64,000 bases of DNA from Cloeon dipterum (GCF_949628265.1 NC_088788.1:8928001-8992000), one strand, 5' to 3'; positions 45,706 to 61,290 are shown, counted from the first letter of the stretch. A program made the numbers and translations. Notes: a model not told the origin generated them from the letters alone.

Positions 45706-48365
45706 CTAAAAATATCCAAGATAATTTAATTCATACCATTTCTGAGGCTCTCCCAATAATAAACCGTAAGACTCTTGAACTAATTGTAGTTTGCGCTTTC
45801 CTCGAAACTTTCCTCAATTATCTTAGTCCAATATTTGCCCCAGCTTGTCTTTCCCGCGTACAATTCAATTTATTGATACACTTAATTTACTCAGTAGCAA
45901 AGAAGCTACTCATATCTTCTTTAAACACGATCATTTTCCTCGTGGTTGCTATTTTCGAGAGCTGGCGTTATCTTTATATCACAACGCGTGTTTACCACAG
46001 TGCCGAGTGTATGAGTGAGTCAGTGACAACGGCGGCTGCGATGGATAAGTGTGTGCACGTATGGCTTTTAATTATATCGGAGGAAATGGCGCGTGCGTTA
46101 ATAATAACCGAGCAATTTGCTGGCTGCACACGTCGCTTTAATAAAAACCTACACGATCGCTCGCGCTGTAAATAATTGATGCTTTAATTAAGGCGTCTTG
46201 CATCACAATGAGAGAGTGATGACTTAATTAAAAATTTAATTTTCGCTCACGGCTGCTACGCTGCGGTGAAAATAATGGATCTTTCGCCGCGTCTCGCCGC
46301 TTTTTGCTCCCTTGTTTATCTTTTGCCTGCCAACTGCCGCCCCTTTTAATCATAAAAAGCCAGCCGTAATTTTTGCTTACATTAGAGGCTTCTTTGAAAT
46401 GCCAAACCGGTGGAAAAACTTTGGAAATTGCGCCTCATATCGGTTTGGCGCCAAATCTTGGTACAGTTTTTGTTTGAGAGTTTGTCAGTTTAATAACTCG
46501 TTAAATAACTTTTTTATGCGTGACATCATTAGCAATTTAGTTTACTCCTTAATTTTGCAATCATGAAATTTGGCCAGAAAGTGACTCAAAGGCTCAAAAT
46601 TCGAAAAGTTGTCTAAAATCGCCTGAATTGGCTCTCAAATCACCTTAAAAAGTTATATTTTTGTCAACAAACTATCTCAACCCTTTTAAAAATATTTTAT
46701 GAAAAATATTTTGACCTCTTCTCATGTCCTTCAGATTTTTTCAAGCGTTATATTTTGCTTTTGCAGGGGAAAAATCGTATTTTTATCTCCAGATGGAAAA
46801 CTAATACGCTTTTAAACTGTCCATTCGCCTCACTTGGCGCACGGAATCAATTTGGAACACATTCAAAAGCAGCCTAGCAGAAAAAATAATTTCAGACGCT
46901 GGTATTGACAGAGCAAAAAGTGCAATTTTCTGAGCCGACTGCGAATTTTGTTTACTCGTGGCGCAACTTGGAATTGATATTGGCAGTGGTTGCTGCGCGT
47001 CGTGCGTGCGTGAGCGGGCGACTCTTTTTCCTCAACTTTCTCTCTGCCTAAAGTGTGTACACACTGCTGTGATGGTGCGAAAAGCCGACGACGCGTTGTT
47101 ATGAGACATTTAGTGCGTCTGCCGCCTTTTCCACTCTTTCACTCCTTTTCATATCAAAGCAGCAGGCAGGCCAAAAAAGGGAAGAAAAAGCTGCGTTGGC
47201 TCGCTCGCCGGCAGAAAAGATAAAAAACGGTTTGTTTGTGGGAATGCAACCCAGTCAAAGTCGAGAGAGAATAAATAAATAAACTCTCTGCGCCGAGGGA
47301 AAAATAACAAGGGTGCGAGTATCCCTCTCATTTACACCTTGCATGACCGCCTCGAGAGTCGAGACAGATGCAGCTTCCCATACACTTAAGGGCTGTAAAA
47401 TCAATGAGGAGCTTTAATTTCGAGCACGCACTGTAGGCAGTGAAACTATTTCATCCCGAAATTTGCATAAAACCAGGATTGTTGCCATATATATCCTAGA
47501 TAAAATTAAAAATAAATAAATTATTTGATTATGCGGACTACATTTAATACGGAATATCTGTGAATTATTAAATTAAATTCAGGAAATTCTAAAAGAAGTT
47601 AAAATTTTGGTAGTTCAATTTACTCAAATTTAATTTTTGTTTATAATAATGCAGCTTGAAGCTTAACACGTAAGAACTGTCATTAATTATAATATTTACA
47701 TCTGTTTTACTTTAAAGAGCCACTGAATATATATTTTTTAAACATATTACCTTGTAATTTAAGTCTTATCAAAGTTGTAATGTCATGTGTGAACAATAAA
47801 ATGTAGATATAGAACTTAAAGTTTTATTAAAATAAATTAAATTTTAATTTCAATAACTTAAATAAAATAATAAATAATTTACGCGTTTTATTTAAATAAT
47901 ATAAATACTTGATTTTTTTAAATGTAAATAACAATGTTCATTAAAAGAGTAGCAAAACTTTACAAACCATTTGTGTACTAATTAACTTTTTTTATCAGTT
48001 AAAGATTTCCTTCATCAATGGGCAATGGGACAATTTGAAACAAACAACCTATGAAAATATTCCCTAGTTTTCAAGTTAAATTCAATGGAACGTTCAATGG
48101 TGCATGCAAACAGGACAAAATCCAAAACCCAAAAGACGAGTTGGGCAAACACACCGGCCGGACGGGCCCGCCGGAGCCGAAAGGAAGAGCGTGTTGTTGC
48201 CAAAAGTGCACTGGCAGCGGCGTTTTTTTTCCCTTATCCAACGCGGTGACTTAAGGGATCAATGGAGCTGATCGTGACGCAGCCACACGGCCGCAAGGGA
48301 AGCAAGCAGGAAAGAAAGAATGAAAGTGACCACACAAGACGGCAAGGGTTAACGAAGCGGCATTC

Positions 48366-48389
48366 ACACGCACACACACACACACACAC
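48366..48389. repeat. (CA)n microsatellite
   Basis: A run of CA dinucleotides, interrupted once by CG, in a GC-richer island. Confidence 0.9.
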
Positions 48390-50513
48390 TGTTGATCCGC
48401 TTTTTCCTTTATCTGGAGGCTCCTTTTTTTCTGTCACGCATCAGCCGCGAGGACGAGGAGTCGACTGGCTCCTCTGGCCGGCCAAGACAGTTTGGCACTT
48501 TTATTTTGTTACATTTAGTCACGTGTGAATTAATGTAATTGCTTAGGACACAAGTCTCTGTATATTTGCAAAGGTTACAAAGGCGCGTGAAAGCCGTAAA
48601 AGGGCTGAAATTCACACTTTTCGCGTCCCCTCTTCTTGTTGGCACCTCTGCTTGAAAAATTATTAAGGGTTGAAGAGATGGAGTGAAAGACAAAGAACCC
48701 GGAAAAGTGGTCGGAGACTTTGATTACTCTTGCAAAAAGGTTTAAACAGAAAATTACGCTAATATTTAATTTCAAGAAGCTATTTTAATTAAAAAATCTT
48801 TAAATTGTTGCTAGCGTGAAAGACCCCAACTATACAAATGGATGAAATATGTGCCAAACTGGTTGAAACTTCTCGTGGGAAAAATTTTAAAAGTGTATGT
48901 ATTCTTTCTTGAATTTAGCAAACCGGAAAAAAATCTGTTTTCTCAATCTAGAACTAATTGAAAGCATTTTTTGTTTATTTTCTATTAATTGTGGGTAGTA
49001 AACGTGCAAAATTTTTACAAATCTCCCCTGCACATTAGAAAATAACAGTAAATTTATTTATTCAATTTGCAATTAAACAGTCAGAATTCTATTTTAATAC
49101 GTTTTCAAGTTTAAAAAATGTTTTAACACAGCCTGAACACACGAAACTTAATTTTTCCACAAAATATGAAATTATTTTTTTAATTAAAATAAGTTTTGAT
49201 AAATTTTCTTATAATTGTAATTTCCAGGACAATTCTTGTATCGATCAAGCGAGCTTTTGTCATGTATCTTTTTGTAATTATCTCACCGTATAATCTTCAA
49301 TTTCATTAAAGAGATATTTATGTTCCTCTTTAAAAATTTTGCTACCGGTTCAGTTGAATTCCAAATTTTCTTTGCGGAAATAAATATTATGAAAATCTCA
49401 TGAAGTATCTGCTTAGTGAGCTATTTTAAAATTTCAGGATGTATAAATCGACCCTTGAAAAAGCCAGATTAAACCCTTCTCCCTAATTAAAATTATGCTT
49501 TCCTGTCAAAATCTGAAGTACGGAACAGCATCTTAAGTTAATTTCCCATATTTTCCGCTCGTTAAATTTCGCTCGAGAAAACTTTTTCCTGCGCCTCGTG
49601 AACGGATGGATAAGAAGCATTTTGCTGTTGCCCGCGGTGGCGAGAGAAGCGTAGAAACAAATAACTCGGGGCAAAGCCTGGACAAGTTTGTGTGTGTATG
49701 AAAAGCGATGCCGCTAAAGTTGCCGCTCACGAGAACTTACGATATCCAGGGCGGCAAATTGTCGAGGGCGCGCAATATTTCTGGCTTACGGATCGAAATA
49801 AGCCATAAAGTGGCATTAACTTTTGATTAAGCCGAATCAGCCGCTTCATTTTTCATCTCTCGCCGCGCGCGCAAGGGAAATGAGAATAAAGATTTCGGCC
49901 AGCGTGGTGAGTCACAACTTTGTTTCTTTTTTTTCTGGTGCAGGAAATTCGGGGGAAGATGCATTATTTATTATTTTTGTTGCTCTTGTCCAAATCTCTC
50001 GTCTGTGATAAAAAAATACAAACTACTACTACTGCTATGTGTATGCTGCTCTAAAAAGAGCAAAATGCGTCGGGGGAGAAAAATAATTTATTGAAGGAAG
50101 CAGCCAGCGTTTAGAAGACAGACGGCCGCCAAGATCTTTAATCTCGCGCGCGCCCATCATTCCTCCGCACGCGATTTGACAACATTATTAGACGCTAGCG
50201 AATGATCCATCCTACACTCCAAGGGTGCACTCCCCGCACTTTTCCAGCCTCAAACTCTGATCTAACATGTCACTGATTTTGTCTTTCATTTTTATTGAGA
50301 AAAGTCAGATGATTTACTTATTTCAACGCCTTGTGTTGTCTCCATTTTTTTAACCTAATAAAAATGATTTTTCGCAGCTGTTTCTGTCTATTTACAATTT
50401 TTGAGGGTTAAATATATCATAACTGTTTTGCGAATTTATTCGTAAAGAGAGGGTTTTTATTGCATTATTGATACGATAATGAACAGCAAAATTTCCTCAT
50501 TGTTGATTGCAAA

Positions 50514-50950
50514 AGAGGAATGATACTGCAAAAGCCTGGAAAATGCTTGTTGCCAATGCATAAACTCATCCCTTAGGATTCAGTTAAAGACTAAATTTAC
50601 CTAAGAAGCACTGTAGTTTTTTTAGAAAATAGGCTGGAAAGTTACCGTGCTTTTCAAATGGTAATGGCTGTCTCCTTACTTGAAATCCGATTTAATTTCA
50701 AAACTTAGAGTTTCCCAATAAGTAGCATACACCGTTGGACAGATCTGGACGAGAGGAATCTAAATATGCCGAGAAAATATGTTCAAGCACTGTACATTTT
50801 GGAGAAAATTGGCAAAATTTGAATTTTTACTGTAGGAAGGTCCTTTTTTATTATTGCAAATTGTTCAACAAATTGTTTATTGACCAAATGCTTATGGCAT
50901 CCAACAATTCAAATAATTTTCAATTGTTGCCCAGTATCATTCCACTTTAA
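50514..50950. repeat. Hairpin repeat, copy 2 of 20372-20816
   Basis: Starts GAGGAATGATACTG and ends CCCAGTATCATTCCACTTT, with the interior closely following 20380-20816. The outer inverted segments that extend the 20 kb copy to 20880 are absent here, so the 445-base core is probably the mobile unit. Confidence 0.65.
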
Positions 50951-51733
50951 GATAAAACTAAATATGTATACATATTTACACTAACTACATTTTTAAGTAT
51001 ACAAATACACAAAGAGAATTTTTTTAAAAAAATATATAAATGATTTATTATCTACAATCATCATAATTTTTTTAAGTTTTTTAAAATCAGTTTTATTGTT
51101 AAAATACCCACATTATTTGGATTAGCTTTTGAAAAAATTATAATACACCTTTTTAAATTTTAAAAACGTGTTTTATTTGATTACTAAAATAAAATAAAGA
51201 TTCTTGTGGGCTTCAATTTATAAAATGTAAATGTACATTATGTAATCATTAATCTGCCTCCTCTGGATTTTCTATAAATCCCTTATGTAGATGTATATAT
51301 GTTTGTGCTAATTTAATAGCTCTCTCACAACTTTCTCATCAGCTGAATCAGATATTTAACTTTGAGGAACTTCATAGAAAAATATAATATAAGTCCAACA
51401 CAAACCAAATATTAGAATCGTTGGAAATTGAAGACAATCATCAAACAGTTATTATCATACGCGTCTGACCTACTTCAAGTCACTAATAAAGCGCAAAAAT
51501 TACGCAATTTAAATATTTGTGCACTTCAAAATAATGTTTAAAATCGTTTTAAAAGCGCTAAAACTCGCTTATAACGTTTTAACCTCCTGCGAATGCTTAT
51601 AATTTAGGACATATTAACATTAAAATATCCGTACACTATACAAATTAATATTTGTATCAGAAAACATACATTAGAAGTACGGGTAACATTCAAATAATTA
51701 TTTCTTGAATCGTTAAAAAATTAACGGGTGGCC

Positions 51734-51993
51734 CAGCGGGGACCAGATTCGCGCGACGCGCAGATATGGCTTCCGGTGGAGTATGGCGCGAAAAAACGGT
51801 CAAGTGAAAATGCGCGAAAAGATTGTGACGCATAATTTGAATTACTCTTAACTAATTGTGTCTTTCGGATCGTAAAAACAAACTCTTGACACTCGTACGG
51901 CAATCCATAGACAGCAATTTGTTTCCCACATTCAGACGCCATCTTGGATCTGCGCACTGGGGACCAATTTTATCACACATCTGGCCCCCGCTG
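51734..51993 (-). mobile_element. hAT MITE family A, copy 3, 8-bp TSD with one mismatch
   Basis: Ends CAGCGGGGACCAGAT and ATCTGGCCCCCGCTG. The flanks GGGTGGCC (51726-51733) and GGGTGGCT (51994-52001) differ in one base. On the minus strand it carries an ATG-containing frame starting MASECGKQ, also present in the 45.4 kb copy, next to a CCAAGATGGCG block that resembles a YY1/Pho-type site. Confidence 0.8.
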
Positions 51994-54900
51994 GGGTGGC
52001 TGAAATAAAAAATAATAAGAAAGGAATAGATTTTAGATTTGATTTATTTGCATTTACACATCAGTACAGAAATTGAAGCTATTATACCGTAGCACCATTT
52101 TTTATTAACTATTTGGTTAAATCAAAGCACAAAAATTATATAAACACAATTAAAATATGACAGTTTGTTAAGTTTTTGTTTGCTATTTTAAATGCTTTTT
52201 TGGGTTCAAGATTAATTGACAAATTTTTGTAAGTACTTCTCGCTGCGAGTGCGGCAGTAAAAGCATATAATGTTTGTAATTTTTAAGTTGGATTTTAAAG
52301 TTGGCACGGGGCTGCGGAATGTTGATAGTAACGGGGCAGGTCTGCGCGTCTGCTCGAAGGAAGTAACGTGCGATATTTCAAATTTTCTGTTCTCGCGGAG
52401 CAAAGTGGTTGCAAACCGGTTGTTGCTGCTGCTGCTGCTTATCGCGAGAGGCAACAAATTTATTTACACAGCCGAACGCGTAATTAAAAGACGTCGAGCA
52501 GAGGAGTGTCCGCCGCGTCTGGACTTTGGCGTAGATGCTATCGCGAGAAATTGAATTACTCGAATTTTTGCAACAGAGTACTGACAAGGAGGGACAGAGA
52601 GAGAGAGAAAAACAAACGGCTAATTAAGCTGGTTGTGAGCCGTGCATCAGCGAGAACGATCTCGAATGCAATTAAAGTGCTGTGTGTGTGTCGTGTCAGG
52701 CCGCGGGGTCAAAACAGCGCCGCGACGAGACGGACAAGTGCGAGGAAAGTTATCTGCCATTCCGAGAATCGACACTGATATGATTTATTATGCAGCAGTG
52801 ACACCGACCGACTTATCCCATAATTAATTGCCCTTTTTATTGCGTGTTAAACGGTTGCGCGCCAGATTTTCGACTATGGTAATTCACCAAAGTGCTCTTC
52901 ACATGTAAAGATGACATCACTTTGAGACAAGCTTTTTGGCAAGCACATCTATAATCAAGTTGTTGGAAGTATGTACGTTACTTGTGTGGTATATATACTT
53001 GGCCTCACTGTGGTAGATTACTAACAAGGGGATCCAGCATATCTTCTGAAATTAGAATGCAACAGATGTGTAAAAAAATTGATTTATTTGTACTTCTGTC
53101 TGATTCTAGATTTTTAATAATTAAATTAACTAATTTTATGTTAACATAGTAATAAAATTATCAAAACGGTTTCATATTATATTTATAAAAAAAGAAACAC
53201 GTTCCAAGCAATATTTTTTGTGAGCTAAGAAATATTTTCTTAATAAAAAAATATTTTGAGACGTTTTTCAAAATATTTGCAATGATTTATGTTTGAAGAA
53301 TTTACATTTTCTGACATTTTTTGGTCTATAGTGACCTCAAAAAAACTTTATGGCAAAAAATTATCCGTCAAACGATTTATCTCGTCATGTGCAAAAAAAA
53401 TCATCGTGAATGAAACGACAATTATTGTATTTTCAAAAGTTTTTCCAAAAGATTTGTCTAAGACAGAAGTTAAAAAAAATGCTAGATAAAATATACTTCC
53501 GACAAAGGGGACTTTTCATTTTTGCATCAATTATTGAGCAACCCTGTGTTTCATTGTGAGCAGTTTTACTGACAATCGCCGCTGCCTCGCAATCAGCGAT
53601 TTCATTCTTGACCTTGGAATTAGCCAATAAATACGCGCAGTAATTTACGTGGAATTTTGTTGAAAAAAAAAATGCAGAGGATTGATGTGAAGGAATGCAT
53701 TTTTGAAATATATCTCATTGAAATCATTATTTTATTCTTCTACGGTGGCATGGAGAGAAACAAAATTGGTGGATCAGTAGATATACTATTAGAGAGTAAT
53801 GCATTCTCTAGAAATATATCTCAGATCCATGTAAATGCATGGAATGCCTCACTTAGATATGTTATCTCCAGAAACTTACCCAATTGTAAGAGGATATTTG
53901 CTTTTTAAATGCTTATTTTCAGGAGCGGTGAATAGTATCTTTATTTATTGAATTAGAATGTTCTTAATTTTTGTCAATTTCTAAAATAATTTTTGTAAAC
54001 GTGGGGTGTCTTAATAAATTTAAAAGTCAACATTTGATTGCCCTGTCTGACGAGAGCTTTAAGTATCTTGAAGACAAAAATAATATATAAATTCATCAAA
54101 TAGAACGTTAAAATGATGTTCAAATTCAAATTTTACCTGCAAAAGGAATCATTATTTTTAAGTACAGCCCTGTAGTATAGATTTTAAGATTGCAATAAGG
54201 AAACTAAAATCACTGGTTGGATTGAGAATTGTTTTCTAATCATTTACGGCTCAGCCAGTATTTAAAAAATAAAATCAGCGCTGTATCCAGTTTTTTTTTA
54301 ACTTTTTCATACATAAAAATTAGAATTAAATTATTTTTTCCTCTAAAGAGGTTTTATTTTCCTGTTTGACATCTCACAAATAATTAATTTATTCAAAAAT
54401 GCATTCCCGTATTCAAACTAAATCAAAACCCTCTTGCTTAAGGGCAGGAGCCAACCAATATTCTGCCATATTTGCATAATTACGCCTAAACGAACATAAA
54501 CATGGGCCAAATAATGCAAGAAACTCTTTCTCTCTTTCTCCCTTTCTTGTTGATGTTGGTGTGGATTTCCAATCGGCTGCGTGCGTTCTTCTTTTACGAC
54601 ACGACGCACACATCTCGTTCACAATCGACCGTTTTATTAGGCGGCAATCAGAGGCTAAAAGACAAGCTTCTTCTCGGCGGCGCAGCATCCGAAATAGTGA
54701 GATATCGAGGGCAATAAAACGGCAGTTAAGCCTAACAGCAGGTGCGCAGGCAATAAACGTGATATATGCTGATGTATTCTTGCGTGCCACCAGCAAACAC
54801 ACTCATATGTACGAGAAAGAGAGAGAGAGCTAGCGAACTCTCAAAGAAGCAATAGCTGCGCGCGAGAAGAGGTTTATTAAACGCGCTCTTTATTTCGCAC

Positions 54901-57900
54901 ACCCACTCGCAAGCATTTGCCTTTTGGATAAGAACAATTATTGAAATTTCATCCTTGACCAAATCCGGGCCTATACTCGATAAAAATTGATGAGGGTGTT
55001 GTCCCAAGTCCCAAGTTTCGGTCATTAGCAGTATACATAGACTTAGATTTACGACCCTTTTCGCCAGATGGTGCCCTGCGACCAGGAAAAACGCTGGAGT
55101 TTATCGTGGAAGTGTGCCAAACACCAATGCTTTTGCTTTAAATGGACTCGCGCGATCGTTGCTATTTTTTGCATTCGTCTCCAATGGTCGAATGAATGGA
55201 AGGAGTTTCCCACAGATTTGTTTCTTTTTTGCTACATGCATTTGTAGCATTTGGAAGAGAAATAGTAACTATATCTGATACTGGACCTTTCCTAGTAGTG
55301 TCATTAGCTGCAAAAATTAAAACAACAGAGCAAAACCAAAGTTAAAAAAAGCCTAAAATTTTGTTACTTGAGATGTGATTGAATTTTTTTCTCCGAGGAA
55401 ATTAATTTTTCCATTCAAAAACTACATATTGTAGTCAATTGGTAGAAAATTTAAAAAAAAAATGATTTTTGAAGTATTGTTTAACTCTCTAGCTCCTCAG
55501 ACATTCAGGGCACAGATCAAGGTAATATATAGGGTAGAGAAATTCTCTTGAAATGCAATTAATATTTCAAATATTGCAATTAATATTGTTAGGTTTATTT
55601 TTATTTATTTTTTTAAACATACTAATAAATTGCCAACAGTTTGGAGGAAATAGAATGAGAGACGCTCGCAAATTAAAAATAGTTGACAGTTTCTCTTTCG
55701 GGTAGTATGTACATATTTTTGGACAAACACCATTTTTTGTTTCGTTTTTTACTTATTCTATTTTTTTCGAACTAGGACCGAATCTGAATTGAATTACTTA
55801 TTTTATGCTAACAATAAGTATTGCACACCCACCCAGACGTCCCGCAATCCTGTTTTCAAAATGAATTAATATTGCCATCAGTAACTGCAGCTGCAATTTA
55901 ATATGCATATTTTTGTGAAGAAAATTCGTACTAAAATAATTGTCAATGACGTTCAAAGTTCCATAAAATTTTTAAACTCATCGTTGAGGTACTATGTCAA
56001 TGGTTAAATATTTAAATTAAAATTTACAATGTTTAATATTTTTTCAATTTTTAAGAAGTAATTATATGAAAAATGAATACAATAAATAAAATAACTTTTT
56101 TTAATTTTAAAATTAATTATAAATTTAAATTTATAAAAGTGAAAATTATCTCAATTAAACGCTCAAAAGTAATTTTTAATTACAGAACTTTATAGAAATT
56201 ACACATTATGTTAATTTAATTAATTTAAACAGTATTAAGTTAAAAAAGCCATATTACGTCCTGATTAGAAGAAGATTATGCCCTTATATCGTATTATTTT
56301 ATGGTGGTAAGGGAAAGAATTAACTCTTTCAAATTTATATTTGGTCTTAATTTTTATCGTGCCAATATGAGATCTAAGATGCTGATAGTGTCCCCTTCCA
56401 TGTAACTAAATTAAATATATTTTCATCAAATATTTTTGAAATAAGGAAAGTAACCTATTTTTCGACCATGCAGACAACCCTAAACCCTCCTAAAAATAGG
56501 CAGCTCCTTTTGCCATTGCCGAAAAAAATCGAGAATAGAGCGTCGGGAAAGTTGCTTTTGCTGCACTTTTTGCCCGCAGAGCCCGAGTGGCTGCGCAAAC
56601 GAGCTTCGAGAAAAGAAAGATGGCTTGCCGGGAATTCGGTAATTAGTCCCTGGGAGGCCGTTCGACTTTTTCGCTGTTTGGCCGCGTTTCAATGACCAAA
56701 ACCACTCCTGCTGTTACTGAGAGGCAAAGTTGGCAACACGCACGGGGATATTATCCGCGACTGTTGCCGATATTAGCAAAACAAACGGGCATAATTAAAT
56801 TTTAGAGCGTCGTTAGTTAGAGAGGAGCGGATCAAAGTGGTCCCTCGCCGGGCTATCTTGGGCCGTGCGCGCGCGAAATGGACTCGATTAAATGCAAAAA
56901 TTTATCTGCTCAGCGGATTGCCATGCAAATGAACGCTACTCCATCGGGGTCAGATCTGGAGCAAAAGCTGTGCCAGCTTATCAATTTCTAATAAAGACTT
57001 TTGCGCAGCACCACACACACGAAATTTCCTCTGCTGCCGCTTTTTACAACTTTTTCGAACTTTAACCCCGCGCGGCAGACGCGCGAGCTGCTGCTTTTTA
57101 TTCTATATTTGTGCGGCCGTAAATTATTTTTTTACGGCCGCGCACCACAAATTTTATTCACATCGAATCATAAAAAAGTTGCTCTTCTCGGATTCGAGAG
57201 ATGCACACGTGGAATTAACACTCGGTGTGCGTTTTACGGCTCTGTTTCAACCCTTCTTGCATTTTCTCGATCGTGTTCAATCGTCATGATCACTTAAAAC
57301 TGCTACTCAAACTCTCAACGACGCATTCCAAAAGGTTATGTATTGCATAATTATTAATTTTAAAAATAATGCAGAAAAACAACAGGTAGTTGATCACTAA
57401 TTTTGGTATTATATTTTAATTTAAAATATTTTTACAATAAATCAATGCGAATTGTATACCGTTTTGATTTTTTAATAATTTTTTAAGTAATGAAAAAATC
57501 AGTTTTAATACATTTTTGAACGTTGTAATAATAAGTAAGGCTTAACTTCAGCTGCAAGTTGACTCACAAGGTAGACAGTATAACTAATATTTGTATTATT
57601 ATTTATCCAGTAGTCACGATGGAACACGATGAAATGAAAATTAAATGAATTCAAAATATTTATTGCAAATCAATTTATTTTATGGTAAACTAATCCTCCT
57701 TGTATAATATCATCAATTCCTCTTTTTACTAATTTAATTGCAAAAACATTAGCTGAAATATTTTTTCTTTTGCAATAAAATGCCACAAATCAACACGGAA
57801 TCGATGAGGAGTTAGCAGTTAAAGGGTACAGCAGTTGATCAGACGAAAACACGTGTATTTCGGCTTCCACGCACGTTTCGGCTTGGGCGAAAATCCGCAG

Positions 57901-60488
57901 AGGCGGCGGAAAAGGCCAAAGCTGCCGAGGAAAGAGGCGGCTGGCTGCAACACTCACTCACTTCACTCTCTCGCTCGCTCGCTCGCTCGCAGGGAATCAA
58001 TTAACCCTCGCATTAGGGGCTGTAGAGAGAGAAACACGGCTCGGAGAGTTGTTCTCTGCCCTTTTCTCTCTGGTGCAAATAGTTTGCAGGCTGCCTCCCG
58101 CGGGATCAGCCCCTCTCGCGTCTTTCGAGGCTGCCGGGGGTGCGGGCCGAAATGCGGGCTGGAAATTCGAGCCCTGTGTGCGTATCGGAATAATTGTGCA
58201 GTGCAGACAAAGGCGCGCATACGACCGGCAATCACCTGGCGGCCGGCTGTCGATCACGGCCCACCGTGGAATTGATAAAAGAAACCCGAGATGACCGCAA
58301 ATCGACGCAATAGAGCGAACAGGCCGCGAAATATGAGATTAATTTCCTTGTTGGCGTGTGTTTGGGTTAAAAAGACTTTAATCTATTTGCTTTCACAGGG
58401 AATCTATTTGTCAAACGGTCCAATCTTTGGCAGAGATTAGCATTAGCGAACAATTAAAATGTCAATGAAGACTACTTTAGTTACTTAAGATGTTAATTAT
58501 TCAATATTAAAATTAGTAATAATCAGAGTGGTAATAGAATATATTTATTTTTTTGTTTTTTTAAAATAATAGATTTTATTTTAAATTGAAATCAAATGCA
58601 TATGATTGAAACAATTCCGTTTTTTTAAATGTATTTAAAATAACAAAAAACAATTTAAATGTTGTATAAAATTAAAATATAGTATTATAATTATTATGCT
58701 TTCATTTCTCATTTTAATTTTTACGTGTGCAGTTTTAGGTAAACAATATCTTAATATATTGCACTTTTACTTGTTCAGGTCCCCTGCGGATGCTTTTAAA
58801 GGGATTTTAGATAATTTTGGATGGTTCGACAAATAATGGTTTAATTACGATTAAAACGCAACCCTAAGCATGAGTTAAGGGACGATACTCGCGAATAAGA
58901 CGGCTTCTAGATGACTAGATGATTTTTTTCTTGCCAAAATAATATTTCCAATTCAGGAGGTTGCAGTTCTTTTACTTCTTAAATTTAATCTTTCTAAAGA
59001 GGGCTTAAACGTAAAATTTCAAAGGATTATCAGGCAAATTTAATAGAATTTGACAGAAAATTATTTAAAAATGATTACCATTTGGAAGTTTCCTTAGTCT
59101 GTTTTTTTCAAGCTCTGAAGATGAAAGACGGGATGAAAAATCTGTTGGAATCACATATCAGACCTCAGAGGAACAATACACCTTTTAAAATATTATTCAA
59201 AACACATTTTAAGTCAATCAAATCTTATTAACAAAAAAACAAACGGTTCATATGGTAAAATTTGAACATAAAATTTGTTTCAAGGCTGACGGGCTTAATT
59301 TTCCCACAATATTTTAATATTTCTAAACATTTTCTGACCTACTGAAATTAAATTGTAATATTTTTTCCTATATTAAAATCGAATAAAATTAAATAAAGAA
59401 GGTTTTAAAAGGTGAAAAATCTCATAGTTTTGAGTTCCAGGCTTCCCAAATCCATCTGCCATCTGCTGGTCCCCCACCGGGACTCGAAGCAATTAATTAC
59501 TGCAAAATTCACACAAAACTGGTCCATTATTCGCGTGCGGAGCACAAACCGATTTGACGCTGCAGCCTCAAAGAGATGCGAGCGCGCAAATGAGCAGCGG
59601 GAGCAGCCACGTTTGTTGTGTGTGTGTGCCAGAGGCGGAGAGTGCGAATTGGATTTCAAACCGCTTTAGCCGCGACTTGAAAAGCTGCCGGGCCGCAGCA
59701 GCCAGCCGGCAGCCTCCGCAATTCATCAAGGAGTTGCAATCTGGGCGAGTGTCAATTCGGAAAAGCTGCTGCTGCTCTGGAAATGTTCGCAGCACGCGAG
59801 GAAGAGAGATGCTTTTCGTGCGGATTATCTCTCTCTCTGTGGTAGCGGCTCAGTCATTTGGCTGCACAATTAATCAAGCCAGCCTTTTGATACGTTCAAA
59901 TAAATTGTTTGCCGCGGAAAGCGGGCGCGTGGCACCCCTTTGGCCGCCTGCCCGTCCCGACGGCCACCCTCGTTCGCGCAAAATTATCGCCACGCCGGAC
60001 GAGAAAATTGTGTTTTCCGGCCAGCCCTGAATTATGTTTGAAATTTCAAGCCTCATTTGCGGCTGCTCTCTCGGTGCAATCAATCACTCTGGCCCTTTGA
60101 AGCCGTACACGTGCGCATCAAAGGTTTGTCGTGGCTCTATGTGTAGGTATTCGATTTCGAAAGCTTGTCGGGTGGCCATCAGAGATCAGTTTCCTTTTCA
60201 CCACTTTGTGCGCCAGGACAGGATGTGTGCGGTCCCTGTCATGATGTGCAGAGTTAATCATCACTTTACTTGTAACGCTGTAACTGATCGGACATCATAA
60301 AGAACATATTTTGTCCACGCATGGAACCGAGAGGGAAATTTCTCGTTCATTATTGGGGCAAGAGGCCCTTCTCAAGCACTTGCAACTCAAATATTTAAAT
60401 TGAAACAAAGTTGAACCTTTAAAAAATTAAAAAAATGGTAAATTTAAGAAATCTTTGTGTCACATTTTCTTATTTTATATAAATAATC

Positions 60489-60718
60489 AGTTCAGCCATT
60501 CACCTTAGAAACGTTGGAAAAGATTTACGGTGATTGGCCTTACCGATTTTGGTTTTCAGCCCGTCAAAATCAAGCATATTAATTGAAGAACGCACAGTTA
60601 AAGGATTCAGTCTGAAATCATAGCGGAAGTTCCTTAAAATGAACTTAATTACGAAAGTATACAGTGGTGCCATCTGTTGGCGGCTTCAAACACTGAGGGT
60701 TTAAACAACTGGTGAATT
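60489..60718. mobile_element. Palindromic MITE with CTCF-like motif, half copy
   Basis: Matches the right half of the element at 63384-63815: CGTTGGAAAAGATTT, TTTTGGTTTTCAGC, GGAAGTTCCTTAAAAT, then GTGCCATCTGTTGGCGGC and the terminal CAACTGGTGAATT. The left arm is lost except for the part near 60489. Confidence 0.7.
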
Positions 60719-61285
60719 AGTTAACTTTGTTTTAGAACTCAAAAGGGCTAATGAATTCCTTGAGAAAATTCATTTTTAAATATAATGCAAATTTTTAATA
60801 AAGGAAAAATAAACAAACAAATTAAATTGGCAAAACATCCCATTAAAATTAATATATGTTTTCTTTAATTCTAATAGTTCATTATTTAGAGTGACAAAAA
60901 ACGTAGTGCGGGCTTCAGATTTTTTTTTCGTTCCTGATTAACATCGGCGTAAAAGTGGCGTGCCGCATCTTTCTCCGGAATCTCCCCCAGCTAGCTCTTG
61001 GGAGACGAACACATACACACAAAACTTTCGTTCGCGTGGAGCCTTGCGGAGAGAGAGAGACAGATAAGAGGGTTGTTTGATTGTTTAGAATGATGATGGT
61101 GCCGACATGAAATACGAGGCTGCATGCGATGCGATGCACCCGCCATAAAACTGGGGAAAGGTCGCGCGCACGAAAGCAGTGCATCCATCTCGTCGGCCCG
61201 ACCGACCGACCGACAAACGCACGCACGCCGCCCAAGAAGAGAGCTAATTTTTATCGTGCATAGCCTCTCGTCGCCCCGATCTAAT

Positions 61286-61290
<5 letters not shown>

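Noticed and set aside
45483..46175. 230-codon plus-strand frame
   Set aside because: The first third is a hAT MITE and the rest is unique sequence without a domain or splice signals. The frame crosses the MITE border by chance.
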